Positions 25,940-33,776 of a stretch of 64,000 nt of DNA are shown here, piece by piece; position 1 is the stretch's first letter, and every line of letters starts with the position of its first letter. The DNA is from Candidatus Thiodubiliella sp. GTDB taxonomy: Bacteria > Pseudomonadota > Gammaproteobacteria > PS1 > Pseudothioglobaceae. A model generated the notes under the pieces. It was not told where the DNA came from and did no database searches. It saw only the letters and a list, made by a program, of their open reading frames with translations. The translations under genes were made by a program, and so were the position numbers. The stretch lies in the NCBI GenBank assembly GCA_029237605.1, contig JAQRGB010000001.1:256303-320302 (forward strand), read 5' to 3'.

Positions 25940-26888
25940 TTTATTAGCAAATTACTTAGTTTATGACTTAGCAGGTATCTCACCTGATGGAAAATTGGGC
26001 GGAAGTGTACATTTTTTTGTGATGGATATTGCCAAAATATTCTTTATGCTGGCAATTATTATTTATTTGATGGGGCTATTACGATTCCACATTTCTCCAG
26101 AAAAAGTGCGTGATTATCTACAGGGAAAATCAAAACCAGTCGCACAAATAATGGCAATTATTTTAGGGGCAGTAACGCCATTTTGCTCTTGTTCTTCTAT
26201 TCCACTATTTTTAGGCTTTTTGCGTGCAGGTATACCGTTAAGCGTAGTTTTTACTTTTTTAATCGCCAGTCCGATGATTAACGAAATTGCTGTTATTATT
26301 TTAATCGGTGTTGTCGGCTGGAAGGCAACTTTGCTATTTATTACCTCTGGTGCTGTAATTGCATTTTTTGGCGGTATTATCATGGAAAAAATGGGTGTAG
26401 AAAAATATATTTTTAATTATGATAAAATTAAAAATGCTAAACCAGCTGTTATATCGACTCTACAAACTAAAAAAACTTGGGAAGTAATGCATCGTTACGC
26501 CGTGGTGGAAGCCAAAAAAATAATTAGTGAGCTTTGGAAGTGGGTTTTTTTGGGTGTAGGTTTGGGGGCGTTATTTCATGGTTATTTCCCACAGGATTGG
26601 GCACAAAGCCTTAACAATGATAATCTTTTTGCAGTGCCAATGGCGGTTATTGCTGGCGTGCCATTATATTCTGATGAAGTTGGTGTTATTCCATTGGTTG
26701 AAGCCATGCTACTTAAAGGGGTTGCTGTTGGCACAACATTAGCATTTATGATGAGTATTGCAGCAATTTCATTACCAGAATTATTGATTTTAAAAAAAGC
26801 AATGCATTGGAGGGCTTTGGCATTATTTACCAGCATAGTGGCAATTTCTATTACATTAGTGGGGTTGTTATTTAATTTAGTTTTATAA
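25932..26888 (+). CDS. ArsP/YraQ-type permease (DUF318 family)
   Basis: A 318-residue inner-membrane protein with about eight helices. The cysteine-rich TPFCSCSSIPLFLGFLRAG motif and the second related block near GVPLYSDEVGVIPLVEA mark the DUF318 permease family. Members include ArsP, which exports trivalent organoarsenicals, and SO_0444-like copper or zinc exporters. The overlap with arsR and the thioredoxin-like gene further downstream support a soft-metal or metalloid efflux role. The substrate cannot be told from sequence. Confidence 0.82.
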   Translation: MFDLLANYLVYDLAGISPDGKLGGSVHFFVMDIAKIFFMLAIIIYLMGLLRFHISPEKVRDYLQGKSKPVAQIMAIILGAVTPFCSCSSIPLFLGFLRAGIPLSVVFTFLIASPMINEIAVIILIGVVGWKATLLFITSGAVIAFFGGIIMEKMGVEKYIFNYDKIKNAKPAVISTLQTKKTWEVMHRYAVVEAKKIISELWKWVFLGVGLGALFHGYFPQDWAQSLNNDNLFAVPMAVIAGVPLYSDEVGVIPLVEAMLLKGVAVGTTLAFMMSIAAISLPELLILKKAMHWRALALFTSIVAISITLVGLLFNLVL

Positions 26889-26904
26889 AAAAGGAGAAGG
26901 CTCG

Positions 26905-27810
26905 ATGAAAAAACTGCTTATTATTTTAATATTGAGTATTAGCGCAAATGTGAATGCTCAACTTAAAGTTGAGAAAATCACCAATAATGTTTATGCATTA
27001 GTTGGTGAATTAAGCCAACGTAGTCCCTCTAATCTAGGTAATAACTCTACTCATGGGGTGATTATTACCAAGAATGGAGTCATTCTAATTGATAGTGGTG
27101 CAAGTTATTTGGGTGCTAAAGAAATTTATAAAACCATAAAAACGCTAACTAATAAACCAATCACAACCGTTATCAATACTGGAGGACAAGATCACCGATG
27201 GTTAGGGAATGATTACTTTAAAAAACTTGGTGCGAGAATTATTGCATCAAGTAAAACGCGTTCAGACCAAATTGCACGCACAGATTATCATATGAAACGC
27301 TTGGGTACTTTGATCAGCAGCAGCCTCAAAGGCACAAAGCCCGTATATGCAAATGAGACTTTTAAACAGAAAAAAATCTTGGATATTGGTGGGATACACA
27401 TAGAGCTTTATCATTTTGGTGCAGCGCATACTGTAGGGGATATTGTAGTATGGATGCCGAGTAAAAAAATAATGTTCACAGGTGATGTAGTTTTTGTTCA
27501 ACGCGCACTTGGTACAGGCCCCGCTAAAAATGTCAAAAGTTGGATTCAAGTTTTTGAGAAAATGGCAAATTTTAAACCTGAATATATTATCCCTGGACAT
27601 GGACATGTAACAGATTTAGCGGAAGCAAAAAAAGATACTTATGACTATTTGGTATTTTTGCATGATAAGGTAAGTAATATTATTGAAAATGATGGCGACA
27701 TATCAGAAGCTGTAAATATAGACCAAAGTCGTTTTAAATATTTGAAGAATTTTAAGGGTATTTCAAGGAAAAATGCACAAAATATATTCTTGCAATTAGA
27801 GTTTGAATAA
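26905..27810 (+). CDS. Periplasmic metallo-beta-lactamase-fold protein with altered metal site
   Basis: A 301-residue protein with a signal peptide (MKKLLIILILSISANVNAQ). The fold markers are present: STHGVIITKNGVILIDSG, HFGAAHTVGDIVVWMP, MFTGDVVF and IIPGHGHVTDL. However, the HxHxDH motif reads NTGGQDHRWLGN, so the first two His ligands are missing while the Asp-His pair remains. It may bind only one metal or work differently. It sits between the permease and a periplasmic rhodanese, 16 and 11 bases away. In sulfur oxidisers such pairs (SoxH-like and rhodanese) are linked to sulfur compounds, an inference here. Confidence 0.75.
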   Translation: MKKLLIILILSISANVNAQLKVEKITNNVYALVGELSQRSPSNLGNNSTHGVIITKNGVILIDSGASYLGAKEIYKTIKTLTNKPITTVINTGGQDHRWLGNDYFKKLGARIIASSKTRSDQIARTDYHMKRLGTLISSSLKGTKPVYANETFKQKKILDIGGIHIELYHFGAAHTVGDIVVWMPSKKIMFTGDVVFVQRALGTGPAKNVKSWIQVFEKMANFKPEYIIPGHGHVTDLAEAKKDTYDYLVFLHDKVSNIIENDGDISEAVNIDQSRFKYLKNFKGISRKNAQNIFLQLEFE

Positions 27811-27821
27811 AAAAGGAGAAA

Positions 27822-28736
27822 GTGATGAAAGTTAAAATATTAATGAGTTTTATTTTGTTATTGATTTCTCAGTTAACATTGGCAAATCGAGATTTTTTAG
27901 TGGACAGTGACTGGCTCAGTGAGCATATTGAGGATAAAAATATACGTATTTTAGAAGTGCGTTATTACCCACATCGTTACTTTACTATTGGGCATATTCC
28001 AGGGGCTGTGCAGGTGCAACGCTTTAAAGATTTGGGTGATAATAATGCCAACCCGATTATGCGTTTTCCTAGTAAAAAAGTGTTTGAAAATACTTTGCGC
28101 AATTGGGGTGTTAATAGTGACTCTACCTTGGTGTTATATGATGATTCAGGCACAGCATTAGCATCTAGGTTGTACTTTTTATTAAAATTGTATGGCTTTA
28201 AGATGAATCAAGTAAAAATTTTAAATGGCGGTTTGCGTGCTTGGAATTCGTTTAATGATATGGATACTGAAACTCCTAAATACAAAAAAGGCAATGTGGC
28301 CTTAAAAGCAATCAATACTAGTTTGTTTGTAGAGTGGCAAAATATTTATGATGAGGTTGTTTCAAAAAGAAATGCAAGTGTTGTATTGTTAGATGCAAGG
28401 CCACACAAAATGTATACTGGCGAAGTCATTAAACACTCTGTTTTAGGCGGGCATATTCCAGGAGCTATCAATATTGTGGGTATGGACGGCATCAGCGAGC
28501 AATTATGGATAGATGAAAAATCATTAGCAAAACTTTATGCACAAATCCCAAAAGATAAAACGGTTTATGTTTATTGCCATGATGGATTTAGAATGAGTTT
28601 GGCATATCTGCAACTTAAAAGTTTAGGCTATAAAAATATTAAACTTTATAACGGGGGTTGGTCACACTGGGGTAATCGTTTAACTTTACCAACAGTTGAA
28701 GGTAATAAACCTTATGCTGGCGATTATGAATTATAA
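27822..28736 (+). CDS. Periplasmic two-domain rhodanese (sulfurtransferase)
   Basis: A 304-residue protein with a signal peptide (ILMSFILLLISQLTLA). The first domain (residues about 25-150) is the inactive one. The second carries the active-site loop VYVYCHDGFRMS with the sulfur-accepting Cys. Paired GHIPGA motifs mark both domains. Thiosulfate or a persulfide is the likely donor. It sits in the arsR operon between the metallo-beta-lactamase-like and thioredoxin-like genes, so it probably handles reactive sulfur or supplies sulfide to trap metals. Confidence 0.88.
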   Translation: MMKVKILMSFILLLISQLTLANRDFLVDSDWLSEHIEDKNIRILEVRYYPHRYFTIGHIPGAVQVQRFKDLGDNNANPIMRFPSKKVFENTLRNWGVNSDSTLVLYDDSGTALASRLYFLLKLYGFKMNQVKILNGGLRAWNSFNDMDTETPKYKKGNVALKAINTSLFVEWQNIYDEVVSKRNASVVLLDARPHKMYTGEVIKHSVLGGHIPGAINIVGMDGISEQLWIDEKSLAKLYAQIPKDKTVYVYCHDGFRMSLAYLQLKSLGYKNIKLYNGGWSHWGNRLTLPTVEGNKPYAGDYEL

Positions 28737-28750
28737 CAACAGGAGAAAAA

Positions 28751-29017
28751 ATGATAGAAGTTAAAGTATTAGGCACAGGTTGTGCAAATTGCAAAGCAAC
28801 GCAAAAATTGATTGAAAAAGTAACAAGTGATAATGATATTGCAATTAATTTAGAAAAAATTGAAGATACAACGGAGATTATGTCTTATGGCATTATGTCA
28901 ACGCCAGGGGTAATAGTAGATGGCAAGGTTGTACACGCAGGTGGTATCCCAGACTCGAAAACTGTACTGTCTTGGTTTAAGTCGTCTTGTTGTCCTACTG
29001 ATGATCATTGCTGCTAA
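28751..29017 (+). CDS. Thioredoxin-like redox-active disulfide protein (TM0996/MTH895 type)
   Basis: An 88-residue protein with the CxxC active site in GTGCANCKATQKL, and the cis-Pro segment MSTPGVIVDGKVVHAGG. The tail SSCCPTDDHCC has four cysteines, likely a metal-binding or metal-donating extension. This small family is often encoded next to DUF318 permeases, as here four genes upstream. It may pass thiol-bound metal or electrons to the permease or MerA. Good RBS (AGGAG) eight bases before the ATG. Confidence 0.82.
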   Translation: MIEVKVLGTGCANCKATQKLIEKVTSDNDIAINLEKIEDTTEIMSYGIMSTPGVIVDGKVVHAGGIPDSKTVLSWFKSSCCPTDDHCC

Positions 29018-29042
29018 TAAAATAGCCAACAAAAGCATATCT

Positions 29043-29441
29043 ATGACAAAGAAACCATTAACAATCGGTCATCTAGCAAAACTTGCCAGCATTAATGTAG
29101 AAACTATCCGTTTTTACCAAAAACAAGGACTTATTCAAGAGCCAGAAAAACCAATTCAAGGCTACAGAATTTACCCGTCAGAGACTTTATCTCAACTGAT
29201 ATTTATCCAACGAGCTAAATTGATTAGCTTTACTTTAGCTGAAATTAAAAAATTATTAGCGTTAGGTGAAGACTGTAACTGTGATAAAACAAAACATATG
29301 GCACAACAAAAGCTGATGATGGTTAACGAAAAATTAAATAACTTATTGTGTATAAAAGATAATATTGAAAATTATATACACCATTGTGGTGCTAATAAGA
29401 AAGTAGACAAATGTCCAATGATTCAATCATTTAAAAAATAA
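29043..29441 (+). CDS. merR: Mercury-responsive regulator MerR
   Basis: A 132-residue MerR. The N-terminal helix-turn-helix (TIGHLAKLASINVETIRFYQ) is followed by the dimer helix. The three mercury-binding cysteines are in place: one in GEDCNCDK and two separated by eight residues in HHCGANKKVDKCPM. I chose the ATG at 29043 because homologues begin just before the HTH. The frame is open further upstream only by chance. It is transcribed in the same direction as merT-merA, with the mer operator downstream of it. Classical mer operons have merR divergent. Confidence 0.9.
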   Translation: MTKKPLTIGHLAKLASINVETIRFYQKQGLIQEPEKPIQGYRIYPSETLSQLIFIQRAKLISFTLAEIKKLLALGEDCNCDKTKHMAQQKLMMVNEKLNNLLCIKDNIENYIHHCGANKKVDKCPMIQSFKK

Positions 29442-29454
29442 TTACAAAATACTC

Positions 29455-29486
29455 TTGACTCCGTAGTATGGTACGGCATTTATAAT
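29455..29486 (+). promoter_or_regulatory. mer promoter/operator
   Basis: TTGACT (29455-29460) and TATAAT (29481-29486) are separated by 20 bases (19 if TTATAA is taken), longer than the usual 17. That is the MerR-type promoter that needs DNA untwisting. Between them lies the dyad CCGTA-N6-TACGG (29461-29476), matching the mer operator core. MerR bound here should repress without mercury and activate merT-merA with it. Confidence 0.88.
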
Positions 29487-29517
29487 AAGCCCAGTGTTTA
29501 ATATTTGGAGTATGTAG

Positions 29518-29781
29518 ATGACAACTAAAACGAATATCTCTGGTCTAATTACCACCTTATTGTCAACGGTTTGTTGTATTGTTCCGCTCATGCTACTGTT
29601 GTTAAGTATTGGCAGTTCATGGGTTGCAAATTTAACCGCTCTAGAGCCCTATAAACTGTATTTTATTGGCATTCCCATCGTTATACTGGCTTCTTTTATC
29701 GCCTATTGGAAAATATTTTTGCAAAAACAAATGCGGATTATCCTTCCATCATCCACAAGTACAATCCAAATGGAGAGATAA
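29518..29781 (+). pseudogene. merT: merT, truncated and frameshifted mercuric transporter
   Basis: Codes for 87 residues against about 116 in normal MerT. The first two membrane helices are normal, with the Cys pair in STVCCIVPLMLLLL and the ALEPYKLYFIGIP segment. After AYWKIF the sequence leaves the family. The next frame over offers YFCKNKCGLSFHHPQVQ, recalling the second Cys pair and PQV segment of MerT, so a frameshift in the A/T runs at about 29709-29720 is likely. The third helix is absent and merA starts two bases after the stop. Mercury import by this copy is doubtful, though a two-helix product could still be made. Confidence 0.65.
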
Positions 29782-29782
29782 A

Positions 29783-31210
29783 ATGAGTTATTGTTACGCC
29801 AAACAAAATAGCAATCCATCAAACCAATACGACTTAATTGTTATTGGTGCAGGTTCAGGTGGTTTTTCAGCCGCAATTACGGCGGCTGAACGAGGTAAAA
29901 ATGTTTTGCTAGTAGGTTATGGCACCATCGGTGGTACTTGTGTTAATGTCGGTTGTGTGCCCTCGAAAACCTTAATTAGAGCAGTTGAAATTGTGCATAC
30001 AGCAGCAGACACAAGACGCTTTGATGGTATATCTAGTCACGCTAATATCGTTGATTGGCAGGCAGTAATCAAGCAAAAACAACAACTAGTTGATTCACTG
30101 CGGCAAGCAAAATACAGTGATATATTACCCCAATATCCAAATATTACCTATTTAGAAGGCAATGCAAGCCTGACCCAAGTAGGTATTGAGGTCGAAGGAA
30201 AAATATTTGAGGCAAGTAAAACTATTATCGCCACAGGATCATCTAATGCAACTCCGCCTATTAAAGGCTTACAAAACATAGACTATTTAGACAGCACTCG
30301 TTTGCTCGAAATTGATCAGTTGCCCAGTTCCTTACTGGTCATTGGTGCAGGAGTGATCGGTTGTGAGTTAGCACAGTTATTTTCACGGGCAGGCGTACAA
30401 GTGAGCATCTGTTGTCGCAGTCGTTTGTTGCCTGAGGAAGAACCTGAAATTAGCGCTACTTTGGAGAAAATTTTTCAAAAAGAAAATATCACTGTTTATA
30501 AAGGTATAAATTACAAAGAAATTAAACAGAACGCTAATGGCTATGAATTATTGTTTAATAATATAAACGAAACAGTTTGTATCGAAAAAGTGCTAGTATG
30601 TACAGGTAGAAAGCCAAATATCGATAGTTTAAATTGTGACGCAGTAGGTGTGAAGTTAAATAGCAAAGGAGGTGTTGAAGTCAATCAGTATTTAGCGTCA
30701 AGTAATCCTAATATCTATGCTGTAGGTGATGTTACTGGTAGAGATATGTTTGTCTATATGGCTGCCTATAGTGCAAAGTTAGCCGTTAATAATTTATTAG
30801 ATGGCGATACAATGGCTTATGATGCTACTGTCATGCCCTCAGTAACATTTGTTGACCCGCAAATTGCTCATGTAGGTATGACCGAGCAACAAGCTCAACA
30901 AGCAGGGTTTGAAACAAAAATTAGTGTCTTGCCAGTTGCTCAAATCCCTAGAGCAATTGCAGCACGCAATACTGAAGGAGTCATTAAATTAGTAGCCGAT
31001 AAAAAAACGGACATCTTATTGGGTGCACATATTTGTGCTACCGAAGCTGGAGATAGTATTCAAACTGCTGTGTTAGCGATTAAAAATAAAATGACAAGTA
31101 GAGATTTTGGGAATACTATTTTTCCTTATTTAACGATGGTTGAAGGTCTAAAATTAGCGGCGCAGACTTTTGATAAAGATATACGCAAGCTGTCTTGTTG
31201 TGCAGGATAA
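29783..31210 (+). CDS. merA: Mercuric reductase
   Basis: Reduces Hg(II) to volatile Hg(0) with NADPH and FAD. At 475 residues it lacks the optional N-terminal HMA domain. The redox pair is in GGTCVNVGCVPSKTLIRA, NAD-binding is in VIGAGVIGCELAQLFSRAG, and the C-terminal vicinal Cys pair that delivers mercury is in KLSCCAG. I chose the ATG at 29783 with GGAG eight bases upstream. The longer open frame overlaps merT. It should be induced from the mer promoter at 29455. No merB, merP or merC is visible. Confidence 0.95.
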   Translation: MSYCYAKQNSNPSNQYDLIVIGAGSGGFSAAITAAERGKNVLLVGYGTIGGTCVNVGCVPSKTLIRAVEIVHTAADTRRFDGISSHANIVDWQAVIKQKQQLVDSLRQAKYSDILPQYPNITYLEGNASLTQVGIEVEGKIFEASKTIIATGSSNATPPIKGLQNIDYLDSTRLLEIDQLPSSLLVIGAGVIGCELAQLFSRAGVQVSICCRSRLLPEEEPEISATLEKIFQKENITVYKGINYKEIKQNANGYELLFNNINETVCIEKVLVCTGRKPNIDSLNCDAVGVKLNSKGGVEVNQYLASSNPNIYAVGDVTGRDMFVYMAAYSAKLAVNNLLDGDTMAYDATVMPSVTFVDPQIAHVGMTEQQAQQAGFETKISVLPVAQIPRAIAARNTEGVIKLVADKKTDILLGAHICATEAGDSIQTAVLAIKNKMTSRDFGNTIFPYLTMVEGLKLAAQTFDKDIRKLSCCAG

Positions 31211-31354
31211 AAAACCTAACAAAAATATTCAGCGGATACTTAAGGGTGGCGTTTCGCTTATGCTATACTCTGCTTTTAACTACCAATGACGCTAGGTGTT
31301 ATACTTCATTTCCAAACCTTTCTATTTTCTTTTTTTAGAGAATTTAAGGATAAA

Positions 31355-31477
31355 AGACCACTGCATAGCACCCTAAAATCATCCATCAGCAGTTAAAATC
31401 TTTATTTTTTTTGACTTTTCAAAGCCAAAAAAAATAAAACTCTGTTTTTCATTAAAAAACCATAGGTATTAACTATA
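31355..31477. repeat. 123-bp direct repeat, right copy
   Basis: Same orientation and, by eye, identical to 25076-25198. It begins 144 bases after the merA stop and ends 58 bases before the stop of the IS5-type transposase remnant. Recombination between the copies would delete the whole arsR-merA island. Confidence 0.85.
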
Positions 31478-31535
31478 AATTACTCATTTTTTACGCTTTT
31501 TTGTACTGTTTTCACAAAAAAAGACGCAATAACCT

Positions 31536-32640
31536 CTATCTTCCATGATTTATTGCTAACTCTTTGTAAATATTTGCTGTTCTAATCAAGTTATAAGCAA
31601 TAGCCTCAAGATTAACTTCACTGGCAACTTTTTCTAAACCAATATAACGGCTTCTTGCTAAACCATAAGTGCGTTTTAGTGTGCCAAAGGTACGCTCAAC
31701 CACAAACCTTCTATTGCTGATAGCTTTGTTGCGCAGTTTATTCCAATTACTCATTGCCTTACCTTTGGGTTCTTTACGCCATAATACCATCTCTTAGTTT
31801 TTGTTCTTTAGGTGCAGTGCTATTAGCCTTAGAAGCTGCGCCTTTGTCATATAAAACCATAACTCCTTTTTGATTATTTGCTTGTTTGACATTTTCTTCA
31901 AAAAAAGTCATTTCACTATCATTAGCAGGATGCGTAATGGCTTTGTTAATTAAGCCATTGACATCGGTTGCTACTACTGATGAGTATTCATAAGTGATTT
32001 GTCTGCCTTAAAAGTCCACTTGGCGTCTTTATCATCTGAATATTGAACTGGGTTGGTCACTATCAAGTTCATAAACCTCACTAGTTTTGTGTATTGTAAT
32101 AGTCTTCTTAGAGCGCCGCACTTTGAATCAAGGCTGCATCCATAATAGCAACATGTTTGCCATTAGAGAGTTTAAGTTGATTATTCTCAAGCATAAGATT
32201 GATGTTATCCAAAAGCCTATCAAATAGATTCTCTTTGCTTAGTTTGATTCTAAACCTGCCAATGGTTGTGGCGTCTGGTTTGTTAAGTCGGAGGCCAAGC
32301 GGTCTTAGGAAGACAAGGGTCTCTTACAACTCCAAAGTTAATAAAGTTAATAAAGTTAATAAAGTTAATAAAGTTAATAAAGTTAATAAAGTTAATAAAG
32401 TTAATAAAAACTAAGTCTATACCAAGACTATCAGCCAATCTCTCATTAGATAGATTGTGCCAAGTGCCTATTAATAATGCCTTGAATAAACTAACAAGCA
32501 TAGTAGTCAACTTTAATATGAACCAGCTGTGTGGTTATCGCCTCCCAGGTGACTATTTTGTTAATGGTGTCAAGTTGAGAATTTGGTATGTCTATAAAAC
32601 TATCTGCAAAAGTTTGCTCCTGTATGGTTTTAACGCGCAT
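31536..32640 (-). pseudogene. IS5-family transposase, multiply frameshifted
   Basis: Reading the minus strand across frames gives the pieces of one transposase in order: MRVKTIQEQTFADSFID (start at 32640), LFKALLIGTWHNLSNERLA, an interruption by a 9-bp repeat, NKPDATTIGRFRIKLSKENLF, HVAIMDAALIQS, then TDVNGLINKAITHPANDSEM, MVLYDKGAASKAN and NRRFVVERTFGTLKRTYGLA. The D, D and E of the IS5 catalytic triad can be recognised in DAALIQ, DKGAASK and VVERTFG. At least four frame changes and stops separate them, so the gene is dead. Confidence 0.8.
32334..32405. repeat. Tandem 9-bp repeat inside the IS5 transposase remnant
   Basis: Eight perfect copies of AAAGTTAAT. On the minus strand they would insert Ile-Asn-Phe repeats after the N-terminal domain of the transposase (GIDLVF). 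The interruption is not part of any IS5 protein I know, so it arose by slippage. Confidence 0.9.
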
Positions 32641-32706
32641 ATTTATTGTAACTAGTTGATATTTATAGTATTTTACTATAAATACTAGAGTTTGCACAAG
32701 GTTTTC

Positions 32707-33104
32707 AGGGTTAGTTTATGGTTTTTTGTTTGTTTTTTTTAGTTTAATATAGAGGTCTTTTGTGATGATTCTACTATCTAATTTATCAGCATTGTCTGAG
32801 TTTGTAGAGCCTATAGTGTTACGAATAGTACCAGCAGTTTCTTTTAGCTTGGTTATCTTTTCTAGTTGGTTGGTATTCGCGGAATGTACTCCTTGTAGAC
32901 ACAGGGCTTACTAAGATCTAAGTAAAAAGACTTATCAAAACCTTCTTTTGCTTGCGTCTCAACAGAAAGTAAAAAAGTAAAGATACTTAGTGTAAGCGCG
33001 CCGCTTGGCCTTTGTGGGGGTTTTACATTAATAATAATTTTTATAAATATGGGTCTATTTGCGGTGTGCAGTAACATCACTATAATACTATGCATTGTTA
33101 GCAT
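32707..33104 (-). pseudogene. Broken gene for a hypothetical exported protein
   Basis: The minus strand encodes a hydrophobic leader-like stretch (LTLSIFTFLLSVETQA), then KEGFDKSFYLDLSKPC and a stop, and in another frame NTNQLEKITKLKETAGTIRN and DNADKLDSRIITKDLYIK. The parts look like one small secreted protein split by a frameshift at about 32885. I do not recognise the family. The upstream boundary is uncertain. Confidence 0.35.
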
Positions 33105-33127
33105 AGGCCTGAATTACTGCAAGATAT

Positions 33128-33604
33128 TCAAATATACTTAACGCTTAATATTTCATAAAAAATATCACCTTTTGGTGCCTTCACTGTCACTTCATCGCCC
33201 TCTTCCTTGCCCATTATGCTACTTGCAATTGGACTGTGGCAAGAAATTTTATTTTGACTGATATCAGATTCGTCTTCACCAACGATTTGGTAAGTTATTT
33301 CTTTATCGTTTACAATATTCATTAAAGTAACAGTAGTGCCAAACACACACCTTCCATCTTGTTCAAGTTTAGTAACATCAATAACCTGCATACGTGAAAG
33401 TTTTGATTGAATTTCTTTAATTCGTCCTTCAATAAAACCCTGCTCTTCTTTCGCAGCATGATATTCAGCATTTTCTTTAAGGTCGCCATGTGCACGTGCT
33501 GTAGCAATTTCTTCAACAATACGTGGACGCTCAATATCTTTCAGATTTAATAATTCTACCTCTAAAGCTTTGTTACCTGCAATGGTCATTGGGATAGTTT
33601 CCAT
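33128..33604 (-). CDS. greA: Transcription elongation factor GreA
   Basis: Rescues backtracked RNA polymerase by stimulating transcript cleavage. The 158-residue protein has the N-terminal coiled coil with acidic tip (EIATARAHGDLKENAEYHAAKEEQ) and the C-terminal FKBP-like domain (HSPIASSIMGKEEGDEVTVKAPKG). It follows carB at 170 bases on the same strand. carAB-greA is a common gammaproteobacterial order. Confidence 0.96.
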   Translation of the reverse strand: METIPMTIAGNKALEVELLNLKDIERPRIVEEIATARAHGDLKENAEYHAAKEEQGFIEGRIKEIQSKLSRMQVIDVTKLEQDGRCVFGTTVTLMNIVNDKEITYQIVGEDESDISQNKISCHSPIASSIMGKEEGDEVTVKAPKGDIFYEILSVKYI

Positions 33605-33776
33605 AAATACGCCTCTAATTACCTAAGATACTTAGTAAAAAAATGTAATTCTGCTTTAAAATAGATTTAAAAAAAATTTTCATATCAAGATATAGAGATG
33701 ATTTTTTAATTTATTATAAAGTAGAATGATGATTTTTTTGATAAATATTTTTAGCTATTAAAATCACTTATTACCC

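Noticed and set aside
28920..29042. Extended start for merR
   Set aside because: The upstream residues overlap the thioredoxin-like gene in another frame and do not belong to MerR. The ATG at 29043 matches the family start.
32334..32405. Regular short repeats suggesting a CRISPR array
   Set aside because: The units are directly adjacent 9-mers with no spacers, inside a decayed transposase. There are no cas genes.
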